Notes: generated by a model from the letters alone, not told the origin. Shown: positions 9,088 to 17,983, numbered from the stretch's first letter. The stretch is DNA of 64,000 nucleotides from Pyrofollis japonicus (GCF_033097485.1 NZ_AP028634.1:558001-622000); one strand, 5' to 3'. Translations and numbers: made by a program.

Positions 9088-9558
9088 TCAAGGTATAATT
9101 CGTAGCCACGGTATTCTCTTGAAGTCTTCGTCAAATGTTGCTATGGTGCCTATGTCGTAGTATTTGCATGTTGCCGCTATCAGCGAATCATTAGGTAATA
9201 ATCCATACTTGGTAGCGATTTTGCCGGCTTCTCTTACTATTTCCATTGTTATTGGCAGGAATATTAGCTTCCCGTCACTGTAGAGTTCGTCTAGGAATGA
9301 ATGTAGAACTCCGTATCCTCTTAGTATGTCGTGGTCTAAGCGGGATAGAGATAGCTTCATATCGTAGAACTTATATTCTTTATGCTTCTCCATGTAGAGG
9401 AGCTTTAACAAGTTAAATGCTACCTCACTATAGACTATGGAGTTAATGACAAACTTGTATGCCCCCTCTACGACATCCTTAGCAGCTGAATCTCCTGTAA
9501 AGTAGCGGAGTATCACACTACTGTCCAGGAATACTGCCTCTCTCGGAGACATGCTCAT
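9088..9558 (-). CDS. vapC: PIN-domain ribonuclease toxin VapC, copy 1
   Basis: 156 aa. The first acidic residue lies in FLDSSVILRYF, a conserved Glu in NSIVYSEVAFNLL, and the C-terminal acidic pair in LPNDSLIAATCKYYDIGTIATFDEDF, all features of VapC PIN nucleases. It overlaps the DUF104-type antitoxin gene by about 40 nt, so the two are translationally coupled. Its last about 18 codons are nearly identical in DNA to those of the second PIN gene at 9974-10405, indicating a tandem duplication. Toxicity and RNA target are inferred from family. Confidence 0.88.
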   Translation of the reverse strand: MSMSPREAVFLDSSVILRYFTGDSAAKDVVEGAYKFVINSIVYSEVAFNLLKLLYMEKHKEYKFYDMKLSLSRLDHDILRGYGVLHSFLDELYSDGKLIFLPITMEIVREAGKIATKYGLLPNDSLIAATCKYYDIGTIATFDEDFKRIPWLRIIP

Positions 9559-9742
9559 AATAGTCCTCCTCTTTTTTGGCCCTTTCCCCGCTCACCTTCA
9601 CTATGCCGAAGAAGCGTTTAACGCCCTCCGGACGGTGTCTCTCCTTTATTTCGAGAACGAGCTCTTCTCCCTCTTCGAAGTCAATAATATCTAGTGGCTT
9701 TAGTACTCCTTTCTCGTATCTTACTCGAATAACCTTTGACAC
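9518..9742 (-). CDS. vapB: VapB-type antitoxin, DUF104 (AF2212-like), copy 1
   Basis: About 74 aa from a GTG at 9742, following a CCGGGGA-type ribosome site. The longer frame to 9775 lacks homology to copy 2 and is not used. It starts SKVIRVRYEKGVLKPL, the hallmark of archaeal DUF104 antitoxins, then an acidic EEGEELVLEI strand and a charged tail that would contact the PIN toxin. The first 40 or so bases are almost identical to those of the second antitoxin at 10389-10607, while the tails differ, which would let each antitoxin recognise its own toxin. Confidence 0.85.
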   Translation of the reverse strand: MSKVIRVRYEKGVLKPLDIIDFEEGEELVLEIKERHRPEGVKRFFGIVKVSGERAKKEEDYYEHVSERGSIPGQ

Positions 9743-9973
9743 CGCCTGGTTCCCCGGGTAACCATTTAAGTGCAAAACGCTTAATAATACAGCAGCCTAG
9801 TTTTTAGCCAAGTATCTCTTAAATTCCAGAAGTATAATGATAGTCTATTGTAAGCGGTAATCGCGTGCCATCAAGAATGTAATGATTATCGAGGCCGTGA
9901 TGGGTATAGTATTGGTCTTAGGTTTATGTCGTTATTTGCTGTTATTGGGTAGCAGGATTTAATTGATAATGTT

Positions 9974-10405
9974 TTAAGGTATAACTTTTAGCCACGGTAT
10001 TCTCTTGAAGTCTTCGTCGAGCGTTGCGATAGTTTCTATGCCGTAGTGCTTGCACGTTAGTGCTATTAGCGCGTCTGCTGGCATTAGGCCGTAATCTTTG
10101 ATAATGTTGATAACCTCATGTGGCTCAGACATGATAGGTAGGGTCACAAATAGTTCTAGCACGGGTTTAACTTCTTCGACAAGCTTTATTAAATTCTCGT
10201 CCTTTTTGGATAAGAGTTGTCGTATTCTCCTCGAGCTTAGCCCAGTTACAAGCCTTAGGTAGCCATGTATTACCTCGTCGATTACTATTGCATTGATATA
10301 GCCTGTAAGGTTACGATTTTCTACTTCGTCTATCATATCGTAGGCTCTTTCATCTTGGCCTGCAAGGAAGGCCAGTATTATGCTAGAGTCAACGAATATC
10401 TTCAT
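9974..10405 (-). CDS. vapC: PIN-domain ribonuclease toxin VapC, copy 2
   Basis: 143 aa with IFVDSSIILAFLAGQ (first Asp), DEVIHGYL (Glu) and LMPADALIALTCKHYGIETIATLDEDF (C-terminal acidic residues), a complete PIN active site. It overlaps the antitoxin gene by 17 nt. The C-terminal region (ATxDEDFKRIPWLKVIP) matches copy 1 nearly residue for residue and in DNA, whereas the middle has diverged strongly. The surroundings (9776-9973) are AT-rich and hold no gene. Confidence 0.88.
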   Translation of the reverse strand: MKIFVDSSIILAFLAGQDERAYDMIDEVENRNLTGYINAIVIDEVIHGYLRLVTGLSSRRIRQLLSKKDENLIKLVEEVKPVLELFVTLPIMSEPHEVINIIKDYGLMPADALIALTCKHYGIETIATLDEDFKRIPWLKVIP

Positions 10406-10607
10406 CTTCTATCTCCTCGATGGCCTCGGCAAAGTCTTTCTTGCTTAGCTCTGGCCGATGCTTTCTTGCAATACCATAAAATTTCCGCGCAACCGATTCC
10501 TTTTTTACAATAACTATGTAAGCCTCTTCGCCCTCAGCTATATCAATGGGCTCCAACGGTTTTAGTACTCCTTTCTCGTATCTTACTCGAATAACCTTTG
10601 ACAACAC
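10389..10607 (-). CDS. vapB: VapB-type antitoxin, DUF104, copy 2
   Basis: 72 aa. It begins LSKVIRVRYEKGVLKPLEPID, the DUF104 signature shared with copy 1, followed by an acidic strand and a C-terminal Glu/Asp-rich tail ending EIEDEDI. It overlaps the downstream PIN gene, so the pair forms an antitoxin-first operon. The start could be the first Met or the Ser preceded by TTG two codons on. Binding of DNA and toxin is known for the family, not shown here. Confidence 0.85.
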   Translation of the reverse strand: MLSKVIRVRYEKGVLKPLEPIDIAEGEEAYIVIVKKESVARKFYGIARKHRPELSKKDFAEAIEEIEDEDIR

Positions 10608-10864
10608 TCCATCCCCTGAGTAATAATTATGCGTCCGCGTTCATAAATCGTCGGGTACGCTATACAAGAGGAATCTATGATGCAAAATGTGTACTTGTTT
10701 TATAAAACGTCTTCTTATCAAGCTATGTACTTAACATGGTTAGGGTCTTTGCAAATGCTGCACTGAAACTTTACATAAGTAGTGAGCACAAGATAATTAC
10801 TAGGCGATCGCGAATTGTGCTGGATCATGCCCAGTAGTCGATGAAGTGTTCTTGGGGGACAATA

Positions 10865-11791
10865 TTGGTTGATGTAGTGATTGTTGGTTGTGGTGCTGTT
10901 GGCTCTGTTGTCTCTCTGGCTCTGAGCCTTGGAGGGCTCAGTGTTGCGGTCGTCGCTAGGAGTAGAGGTGGCGACAAGGTCTATGTAGAGGGGCTCGGCG
11001 AGACACATGTCCCCGTGCTTGTGTGGAGCGAGGCCGCCTCTATAAGTCCGAGGATAGTTGTGTATGCTACCAAGGCCTATGACTTGCTTGGCGCAGTAGA
11101 GTCTTCTCTCCGCGCCGGGTGGGGTCCTTCAGCCGTGGTTTCTCTCCAGAATGGGCTCGGCAGCCTAGAGTTGCTGGAGTCAAGGTTTCCTGGAAGGGCT
11201 CTTGGAGCGGTCGTGACGTTTGGAGCCACGAGGCTGGGGCCTTGTAGGGCGAGGCTTGCTGGTAGGGGCGAGGTCCTCCTGGGATGGAGGAGGGATGTGG
11301 TGAGCGATGCCCGTGAGGCATGTGGTTTGCTCTCTGAGGCTCTGAGGCGCGGGGGGATAAGCGCTCACTGCGTTGGGGATGAGTTGGAGCCGTGGAGGTG
11401 GCTCAAGCTAGCCGTGAACTCGGCCATTAACCCTGTTACGGTTCTCGCGTGGAGCCGTAACAGGGTAGTGGTTGAGGACCCGTTTGCGAGGGAACTTGCG
11501 GAGGCCCTTGCTGCTGAGACGGGTAGGGTGGCGGAGGCCAAGGGGATAAGGCTTCCCAGGGACCCTGTCGAGGAGGCGCTGCGCGTTGCGAGGCTCACCG
11601 GGGACAACTGCTCCTCCATGGTCCAGGACATAGCTATGGGTAGGCGGACCGAGATAGACTATATTTGTAAAGCAGTCGCCGACGAGGCTTGGAGACGGGG
11701 GCTCAGCGCCCCTCATAACTGGTTTGCTTATCGCGCGGTGAGGCTGCTCGAGAAATGGCTGGCCGGGAAAAAGTCACCGTGCGAGACATAG
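10865..11791 (+). CDS. panE: 2-dehydropantoate 2-reductase (ketopantoate reductase)
   Basis: 308 aa from a TTG at 10865, spaced correctly from GGGGGA at about 10854. The ATG at 10841 would add a non-homologous extension. The N-terminal Rossmann motif is VDVVIVGCGAVGSVVSLALS, with YATKAYDL and SLQNGLGSLE further on and a helical C-terminal domain containing KLAVNSAINPVTVL with the conserved Lys/Asn of the family. It reduces ketopantoate to pantoate with NADPH, the second step of pantoate synthesis for CoA. Its 3' end overlaps panB by 37 nt, so the two enzymes of consecutive steps are coupled. Confidence 0.9.
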   Translation: MVDVVIVGCGAVGSVVSLALSLGGLSVAVVARSRGGDKVYVEGLGETHVPVLVWSEAASISPRIVVYATKAYDLLGAVESSLRAGWGPSAVVSLQNGLGSLELLESRFPGRALGAVVTFGATRLGPCRARLAGRGEVLLGWRRDVVSDAREACGLLSEALRRGGISAHCVGDELEPWRWLKLAVNSAINPVTVLAWSRNRVVVEDPFARELAEALAAETGRVAEAKGIRLPRDPVEEALRVARLTGDNCSSMVQDIAMGRRTEIDYICKAVADEAWRRGLSAPHNWFAYRAVRLLEKWLAGKKSPCET

Positions 11792-12609
11792 TCCGCGCGA
11801 AGAAAACTGGTAGGAAAATCGTAATGGTTACCGCCTACGACTACCCCACCGCCCGCGTGGTTGACTCGGCTGGGGTGGACTCGATCCTGGTAGGCGATAG
11901 TGTCGGGATGGTTGTCCACGGCCTCGAGTCCACGCTACAGGTAACAATGGACATGATGCTCCTCCACGTAGCCGCGGTGGCGAGGGCAAGGCCCCGCGCA
12001 CTTGTGGTCGGAGACATGCCCTTCATGAGCTACGAGGCAAGCGTGTCGGAAGCGGTGAGGAACGCTGGCAAAATGCTCTCCGCGGGCGCTGACGCGGTAA
12101 AGCTGGAGGGAGGAGCACTCTACACCGACGTCGTGAAGGCGCTCACGAGGGCAGGCATACCCGTAATGGGCCACGTAGGCCTAACGCCGCAGAAGCATAA
12201 GCTCCTCGGAGGCTACCGCCTAGCAGGAAAAACGGCGCAGGAAGCCCTCGAGATAATACACGACGCAGAAGCCCTAGAGGATGCAGGCGCCTTCGCAGTA
12301 ATCATAGAGTTCACAGCCCACGAGGTAGCCAAGAAGATAACAGAGCGCCTCAACATACCAACAATATGCATAGGAAGCGGCCCCTACTGCGACGGCCAAG
12401 TCCTAGTACTCCACGACCTAGTAGGACTAACCCCCCAGCCACCGCCCTTCGCAAAACAATACACGAACATAGCCGAAGAGATAAGGAGAGCCGTAGAAGC
12501 CTTCGCCGAGGAAGTACGTAGCGCAAAGTTCCCAGGCAGAGAAATGTACTGGGGAATGAAGCAAGGAGAATACGAGAAACTAGAAAAACAACTAAAAGAA
12601 CACCAATGA
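11755..12609 (+). CDS. panB: 3-methyl-2-oxobutanoate hydroxymethyltransferase (ketopantoate hydroxymethyltransferase)
   Basis: 284 aa, a TIM-barrel enzyme of the PanB family. VTAYDYPTARVVDSAG, the metal site GDSVGMVVHG, VGDMPFMSYE, DAVKLEGG, MGHVGLTPQ and IGSGPYCDGQVLV are all in the expected order. It transfers a hydroxymethyl group from a tetrahydropterin to 2-oxoisovalerate, giving ketopantoate for PanE. It starts with ATG inside the end of panE (37-nt overlap), which is diagnostic of an operon. Length and motifs are typical. Confidence 0.95.
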   Translation: MAGREKVTVRDIVRAKKTGRKIVMVTAYDYPTARVVDSAGVDSILVGDSVGMVVHGLESTLQVTMDMMLLHVAAVARARPRALVVGDMPFMSYEASVSEAVRNAGKMLSAGADAVKLEGGALYTDVVKALTRAGIPVMGHVGLTPQKHKLLGGYRLAGKTAQEALEIIHDAEALEDAGAFAVIIEFTAHEVAKKITERLNIPTICIGSGPYCDGQVLVLHDLVGLTPQPPPFAKQYTNIAEEIRRAVEAFAEEVRSAKFPGREMYWGMKQGEYEKLEKQLKEHQ

Positions 12610-12677
12610 CTGCGACAATGCAGGCAGCATGGCCCGGGAAAAGACCTTATCAGACACTAAGCACTAGCTAATTCCTC

Positions 12678-12756
12678 GGGCTGTGAGGAGGGACGCCCTT
12701 TCTCGGACAACGCGTAATGACGAGGGGGTCCTCGGCGGAACCGAGCCCCATAGCCC
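12678..12756 (+). ncRNA. Candidate structured RNA / cloverleaf-like element
   Basis: In the 213-bp space between panB and the convergent gene, GGGCTGTG (12678-12685) can pair with CATAGCCC (12749-12756). Inside lies a hairpin GGGG-tc-CTCGG/CCGAG-CCCC (12725-12749) and a smaller GAGGAGGG/CCCTTTCTC arm (12685-12704). ATAGCC (12750-12755) could instead pair with GGCTAT (12771-12776), giving a mutually exclusive fold. There is no T-loop, anticodon arm or C/D box, so it is not a tRNA or C/D sRNA. It may be a small RNA or simply convergent 3' UTR structure. Strand is uncertain. Confidence 0.3.
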
Positions 12757-12822
12757 ATCAACCCGGTCATGGCTATAGAGTGTTCCCAGTGCGCCGGTCT
12801 ACGCAGCTGTGCTTCAACCCGA

Positions 12823-14247
12823 TCAACGAGTGTTTAGTCGGGTCTTGCGCATCGCAACCACTATTGTCGTAGCAACTATTGCTACAACAGTTATCGCTGC
12901 CGCAACTGCTAAGCCAGTACTCCTACCATTGCCTCTTGGTTTCGGCGACGTATTCGTACTGTTCTGAGCCTGCGATGATTTCTCTGCACCAGTGGCTGCA
13001 GAAGCGCTTGTAGCACTATGCTTGTTTATGGGGCTCACTGCACTTAGTTCCACATTGACTGACCCGAGCAACGGTAATTCAACCTCTTGTTTATCAATGA
13101 CTATAGTGGGTGATGCAGGTCTTAGAGCCACCTTGTCCGGGATTAGTTCGGCGGCTCCACTCCTAGCTAGCTCCGATTTGAGCGCCATCAGTGCATTTGA
13201 CAGCGCTTCAAGCGTTATCTTGGCGGCTTCGCTGAACGGCCTCCCTTTAGCGGTTCTGGCGATATACCTGTGCTCGGCGATAGTAGAGTTGCCTACTAGC
13301 TTATCCTTCTCATTAACAAGTACTACGTTAACGGTTCTTGTTGATGGTGCTAATATTTCTAGCCCCGTGTCAAGAGGCACTGTTAACGGCTCCATCCGGC
13401 TGATGATTGTGCCGTATTTCGTTATTTCCGCGAATCTCTGTATGAATTCATGTATCTTTGCTGCGTCGCCCACGCCCGTCACGTTTAGGGATATGCGGCG
13501 CTTGTAGCGGTAAGCATCTTGGCTAATATGGGCCATGTAGACGATCTTTGCTTTAAATTTTGCCTCCTCGGTGAGGACGCTAAGCGTTTTATCTATGAGC
13601 TGTGGCGGCGCATTCCTGCTTCCTCCATAGCCGCGCAGCATCTTCTCGATATCGGCAACGCCCTCGGCGGTGATCCTATAGGCGCCTAACTCCTCCTTCA
13701 CATCGTACCTCGTGAACTTAATGGACGGTATTCTTGGCTCCATCGCGGGGTTGCCGAATACACTGCCCAACAAGTATATCTTAGCATTGAAGTCCGCCTT
13801 ACTGCCTATTATTTTTGCACTAAACCTTATCTCCAGCCGTGCTCTAGGAATAGAGCGCCAGAGCTTATAGTAACCAACTATGGTATTAGACCTCTTGTCA
13901 ATTGTCACGTTGAAATACTCCTCGGTCTCCATCGGCATATTCGCAGGTACTCCGCTGCTACTCGTAGTTGCTTCATTTCTAGCAACCGATTCAGCATAGA
14001 CATAGGTCGCCGAATAGTTACTTCCACCAACATGCTCCACTACCCTATAATAAACATTGACACGAGCCCCCGGACTCGAGAACGGCAGAACAATAGACGC
14101 ATTGTACAACGGCTTAACAGACCCATCAGAATAAATCAGTACTTCTAGACTAGCACGATTCACGCTAATTGCACTGATAGCTTCAACTCCAATAAATACC
14201 AGCAGTACCAATATGATAAAAAGCGAGAATCTGTACCTCAATCTCAC
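12823..14247 (-). CDS. Secreted, C-terminally membrane-anchored protein of unknown function
   Basis: 474 aa. An N-terminal signal peptide (RYRFSLFIILVLLVFIGVEAISA) leads into a long extracellular region rich in beta strands with several N-x-S/T sites. A Ser/Thr/Asn-rich linker (about 410-440) precedes one transmembrane helix (GLAVAAAITVVAIVATTIVVAM) and a short basic tail. This stalk-and-anchor design is common in crenarchaeal surface proteins. No enzymatic motif is recognised. It lies between the convergent panB and the trailer end of CRISPR array 1, and its promoter must sit within about 60 bp. Confidence 0.7.
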   Translation of the reverse strand: MRLRYRFSLFIILVLLVFIGVEAISAISVNRASLEVLIYSDGSVKPLYNASIVLPFSSPGARVNVYYRVVEHVGGSNYSATYVYAESVARNEATTSSSGVPANMPMETEEYFNVTIDKRSNTIVGYYKLWRSIPRARLEIRFSAKIIGSKADFNAKIYLLGSVFGNPAMEPRIPSIKFTRYDVKEELGAYRITAEGVADIEKMLRGYGGSRNAPPQLIDKTLSVLTEEAKFKAKIVYMAHISQDAYRYKRRISLNVTGVGDAAKIHEFIQRFAEITKYGTIISRMEPLTVPLDTGLEILAPSTRTVNVVLVNEKDKLVGNSTIAEHRYIARTAKGRPFSEAAKITLEALSNALMALKSELARSGAAELIPDKVALRPASPTIVIDKQEVELPLLGSVNVELSAVSPINKHSATSASAATGAEKSSQAQNSTNTSPKPRGNGRSTGLAVAAAITVVAIVATTIVVAMRKTRLNTR

Positions 14248-14306
14248 GACTCATCGAGATAATGAGTAAGACGTAACAAACTATCCATATATACTTACAG
14301 CTATCT

Positions 14307-14932
14307 CTTACAATTCTCTTTTGAGTTTAGCTTTATTAGCGGGAAGTCAACGTTGAAGATGTGGCTACGTCTAATCTTACAATTCTCTTTTGAGTTTAGC
14401 CTCAAAGAGGTGGGGAGAGCGATAGCCTACGTGGCAAGGACTTACAATTCTCTTTTGAGTTATGGCAGGGACTCGAAGACGGTATTCCTGAAGATAGGTG
14501 AACTCTTACAATTCTCTTTTGAGTTATGGAGCCGTTCTAGCTGCTCAAAAAACTTGTTCACTCGTTCTACACTTACAATTCTCTTTTGAGTTATGGTCAA
14601 GATACGCCTAGTTTTACTCGGTGAGGTGCCGGCTTCATGCTTACAATTCTCTTTTGAGTTATGGTTACATATAAACTAGTTCACTTGATGCAGCTGCTTC
14701 AGCCCACTTACAATTCTCTTTTGAGTTATGGAGACGGGCGAGATCAACGACAACACGTTGAGGATACTGACTTACAATTCTCTTTTGAGTTATGGCTGCT
14801 GTGAGGCGCATCCAGCAGTACGCGTTATCAGCGTTCGGCCTTACAATTCTCTTTTGAGTTATGGTTCACAACATCTTTGGATATTGGCCGCTTAGTGCAC
14901 ACGCGTACTTACAATTCTCTTTTGAGTTATGG
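14307..14932 (-). CRISPR. CRISPR array 1: 10 repeats, 9 spacers
   Basis: Repeats of 25 nt start at 14307, 14376, 14441, 14505, 14572, 14640, 14707, 14771, 14840 and 14908. Spacers are 39-44 nt. Read on the minus strand each repeat ends in CTCAAAAGAGAATTGTAAG, so the crRNA 5' handle would be ATTGTAAG, a variant of the crenarchaeal ATTGAAAG handle. The leader is on the right, so transcription runs leftwards. The eight leader-side repeats begin CCAT, while the two oldest (14307, 14376) begin GCTA like array 3. No cas gene is adjacent. The Cas locus is about 39 kb away. Confidence 0.97.
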
Positions 14933-15160
14933 TGGTTTGTTCCCCATTGGGATCCGAAAGAATAGTGCTATGGTGGAAGTATTTATTGGTTGTGGGCTTC
15001 TTGTGCACGTCTTCAAATCCGGGAACATTAGGTCCTCGTTGTAAATGGGACAGGTGCTCATGGATTTGAGAGGAGTCTAAAGAATGTGCTCAAGGATCAT
15101 CGCGGAACTTGAAAGAAAGTGTGCCCAAGGGAACCACAAGAGGAATTTAAAGGTTAAGAA
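14933..15160 (-). promoter_or_regulatory. Leader of CRISPR array 1
   Basis: The first 25 nt outside the array (TGTTCCCCATTGGGATCCGAA region) match the leaders of arrays 2 and 3, keeping the TCCC/GGGA inverted arms with a changed loop. TATTTAT at 14980-14986 (ATAAATA on the minus strand) lies 48 nt from the repeat, exactly as in the other two leaders. The central part has diverged, and AGGAATTTAAAG (15141-15152) recurs as in the other leaders. The rest up to 15295 holds no gene. Confidence 0.8.
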
Positions 15161-15295
15161 GTTTAGCCTAATTAGATCATCGGAGAGAATGGTGATTTGT
15201 TTCCTGAGTCATGCTTAGGGTTGCTATTGTATTTTCTTCTTGGCGTCGCCTAGTTTTTCGCGAGGAGTAGTTTACTCTACGTCTTGGGGTAAGCA

Positions 15296-16705
15296 TTGAG
15301 TAGGCAGCGTCATCCGCTTGACCCGCTTTTCATGCCTCGTAGTATTGCCGTTATTGGTGCTTCTAGGCATCCCGGCAAGATCGGCTATACTATTGTGCGT
15401 AACCTGCTTGAGTCTGGCTACAAGGGCCGTGTTTACCCGGTTAACCCCTCTGCTAAGGAGATTCTCGGGCTCAAGGCTTATCCTAGCGTACTGGATATTC
15501 CTGACGAGGTTGATATGGCTGTTATAGCTGTCCCGGTTGGGCTTGTGAACAGGGTTGCTAGGGAGGCTGGCGAGAAGGGTGTCAAGGTCCTGGTCGTGAT
15601 TACTGCCGGGTTCTCGGAGGTTGGTAACAAGGAGGCCGAGGAGGAGCTGGTGCGCATAGCTAGGCAGTATGGTATGCGCGTGCTCGGCCCCAACATCTTC
15701 GGCATAGCATATACCCCGATAGGGATGAACGCGACCTTCGGCCCCAGCAGGATAAGGGAGGGTAATATCGCGTTTATAACGCAGAGTGGCGCCTTGGGTA
15801 TAGCGCTGATGGGCTGGACTGCTATGAACGAGCTAGGTATGAGCGCTGTTGTCAGCGTGGGCAACATGGCTGACATTGATGTTGTCGAGTTGTCGGAGTG
15901 GCTGGCTGATGACCCGCATACCAGGGTTATAGCGATCTATCTTGAGGGCTTGAAGCCGGGTACCGGTAAGCGCTTCATGGAGAGGATGAGAGAGGTTACG
16001 CGGAAGAAGCCGGTAATAGTGATCAAGGCTGGGCGTACGCGGCGGGGAGCAGCAGCCGTCGCGAGCCATACGGGGAGCCTTGCCGGGGCCGACACTCTTT
16101 ACTCGGCGGCGTTCAAGCAGTCCGGGATACTGAGGGCGAACACCGTCGAGGAGATGTTTGACTGGGCGAGGGCCTTTGCGACGCAGCCTCTTCCAAGGGG
16201 CAGGAACACAGTCATAATAACGAATGGCGGCGGGGTCGGAGTGCTCGCCACGGACGCGGCAGAAACCCACGGTGTGCCCCTCCTACAGCCGGACGAGGAC
16301 CTAGTAGCGAGGTTTAGGAGGGTGATGCCGTGGTTCGGTAGCCCCAAGAACCCTGTGGACCTCTCGGGCCAAGCAGGGGTAGACAACTATGTGGGAGCAC
16401 TCCGCGTCGCATACGAGTCGGACAAGGTGGACAACATAATAGTGCTGTATTGCCAGACAGCAGTTCTCGACCCCATTGACTTGGCGAAAGCGATAACCGA
16501 TGTAGCCGAAGAGTACCGGGATAAGCAGAAGCCACTGCTCGTCGCCATGGTGGGAGGCATAGAGACCTTTGAGGCAATGAAGATACTGAACAGGAAGAAC
16601 ATACCAGCATACCCTAGCCCCGAGAGAGCAGTGTCCAGCCTAGCAGCGATGCTGCGCTACACATGGTACCGTGAGAAAACAACAAGGGGTACAAGAACGG
16701 ACTAG
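15296..16705 (+). CDS. acdA: ADP-forming acetyl/acyl-CoA synthetase, alpha subunit
   Basis: 469 aa from TTG at 15296 after a GGGG ribosome site. A CoA-binding domain (PRSIAVIGASRHPGKIG, about 14-30) and two succinyl-CoA-ligase-like domains follow. AAVASHTGSLAG carries the phospho-accepting histidine (H258) of the alpha subunit, and TNGGGVGV a ligase loop. The enzyme converts acyl-CoA, ADP and phosphate to acid, CoA and ATP in archaeal peptide or sugar fermentation. The ATP-grasp beta subunit is not fused and not adjacent, so it must be encoded elsewhere. The length fits a stand-alone alpha subunit. Confidence 0.9.
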   Translation: MSRQRHPLDPLFMPRSIAVIGASRHPGKIGYTIVRNLLESGYKGRVYPVNPSAKEILGLKAYPSVLDIPDEVDMAVIAVPVGLVNRVAREAGEKGVKVLVVITAGFSEVGNKEAEEELVRIARQYGMRVLGPNIFGIAYTPIGMNATFGPSRIREGNIAFITQSGALGIALMGWTAMNELGMSAVVSVGNMADIDVVELSEWLADDPHTRVIAIYLEGLKPGTGKRFMERMREVTRKKPVIVIKAGRTRRGAAAVASHTGSLAGADTLYSAAFKQSGILRANTVEEMFDWARAFATQPLPRGRNTVIITNGGGVGVLATDAAETHGVPLLQPDEDLVARFRRVMPWFGSPKNPVDLSGQAGVDNYVGALRVAYESDKVDNIIVLYCQTAVLDPIDLAKAITDVAEEYRDKQKPLLVAMVGGIETFEAMKILNRKNIPAYPSPERAVSSLAAMLRYTWYREKTTRGTRTD

Positions 16706-16849
16706 GGGTGGCAGGTACAGCACCAACGTTTTTGCCCCCCTTGCCCGCCATGTTCCACCCTTATGGTTCTCGCCTATCCTTTGTTTTTCTGGGCGCAACC
16801 CTATACTAGGGTCCTTCACCTCTCCTAGGATATAGGGGGCTCGTAGACA

Positions 16850-17983
16850 ATGACCATTAGCACCCACAAGGAGAGGAAGAAGAACGAAGAGGAGCTTCTC
16901 AAGAAGCCGTATGTGCGAGAGGCCATGCTCTGGGAGCCAGTAGAGTACCACGGTAAGAAAGGCTATGTGAAGTGCAACCTGTGCGCCAGGCGCTGCATCA
17001 TAGCTCCTGGGCGCTACGGTGTATGCGGGGTAAGGAAGAACATCAATGGTAAGCTCTACACGCTTGTCTACGGCCTATTAACTGCCATGAATATTGACCC
17101 TATCGAGAAGAAGCCCCTCTTCCACTTCGAGCCGGGCAGTGGCGTGCTCTCAATAAGCACTGTTGGCTGTAACTTCTTCTGCCAGTTCTGCCAGAACTGG
17201 GAGATAAGCCAGTCTAGGCTCGAGAAGGGCCTCTATGGCCGCTACGTGCCGCCCGAGAAGGTTGTAGAGGCGGCGCTCGAGTACGGCGCCGACGGCATAG
17301 CCTACACCTACAACGAGCCAACGATATTCTTCGAGTACATGTACGATGTAGCAAGGCTTGCTAAACAGAAAGGCCTCTTCAACGTCATGGTCACGAATGG
17401 CTACATGACACCGGAGGCTATAAGGACCCTCGGGAACAACATGGATGGGGTAACGGTTGACTTCAAGGGAGGCGGTAACCCAGAGTTCTACCGGAAATTC
17501 ATGGGCGTCCCCGACCCCTCTCCCATATACGAGGCGTTGCTAGAGATGAAGAAGCAGGGATGGTTCATAGAGATAACCAATCTGGTTGTACCGAAGTATG
17601 GTGACAAAGAGGAGGATGTCCGAAAGCTGGCCCGCTGGATAGTAGAGAACCTCGGCCCCGAGACGCCTTTCCACCTTCTACGCTTCCACCCAGATTACCG
17701 GCTCATGAATCTCCCGCCGACGCCGGTCGAGACGCTTGAGAAGCTTGCCAAGGTTGCTAAGGAGGAGGGGCTACACTATGTCTACATAGGCAATGTCTGG
17801 GGCCATCCCTTGGAGAACACGTATTGCCCTAAGTGCGGATACCCTGTGATAGAGCGTAGGGGCTTCGCGATAGTAGCCTGGAGGCTTACGAAGGATAATC
17901 GTTGCCCGCGGTGCGGCCACAAGATAAACATAAGGGGCAGATTCCACGGCGGAGTAGCAGATATAATGCCGATAATATTCTAG
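16850..17983 (+). CDS. amrS: AmmeMemoRadiSam-system radical SAM enzyme (COG1180)
   Basis: 377 aa. The radical SAM cluster is C107-x3-C-x2-C (CNFFCQFC) after an N-terminal cysteine set CNLCARRC...GVCG (42-59) typical of this subfamily. A C-terminal zinc ribbon (YCPKCG...RCPRCG, about 325-355) follows the TIM-like core. The family is related to pyruvate formate-lyase activases and is usually found with AMMECR1 and Memo, neither of which is next to it here. Its substrate remains unproven. Start ATG at 16850 is preceded by a G-rich stretch. Confidence 0.88.
   Translation: MTISTHKERKKNEEELLKKPYVREAMLWEPVEYHGKKGYVKCNLCARRCIIAPGRYGVCGVRKNINGKLYTLVYGLLTAMNIDPIEKKPLFHFEPGSGVLSISTVGCNFFCQFCQNWEISQSRLEKGLYGRYVPPEKVVEAALEYGADGIAYTYNEPTIFFEYMYDVARLAKQKGLFNVMVTNGYMTPEAIRTLGNNMDGVTVDFKGGGNPEFYRKFMGVPDPSPIYEALLEMKKQGWFIEITNLVVPKYGDKEEDVRKLARWIVENLGPETPFHLLRFHPDYRLMNLPPTPVETLEKLAKVAKEEGLHYVYIGNVWGHPLENTYCPKCGYPVIERRGFAIVAWRLTKDNRCPRCGHKINIRGRFHGGVADIMPIIF

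Noticed and set aside
12678-12756. Possible tRNA gene
   Set aside because: Cloverleaf-like pairing but no TTC loop, no anticodon arm of standard length, no CCA-proximal discriminator pattern.
14353-14589. 78-aa frame within CRISPR array 1
   Set aside because: Consists of repeats and spacers; periodic repetition gives a false open frame.
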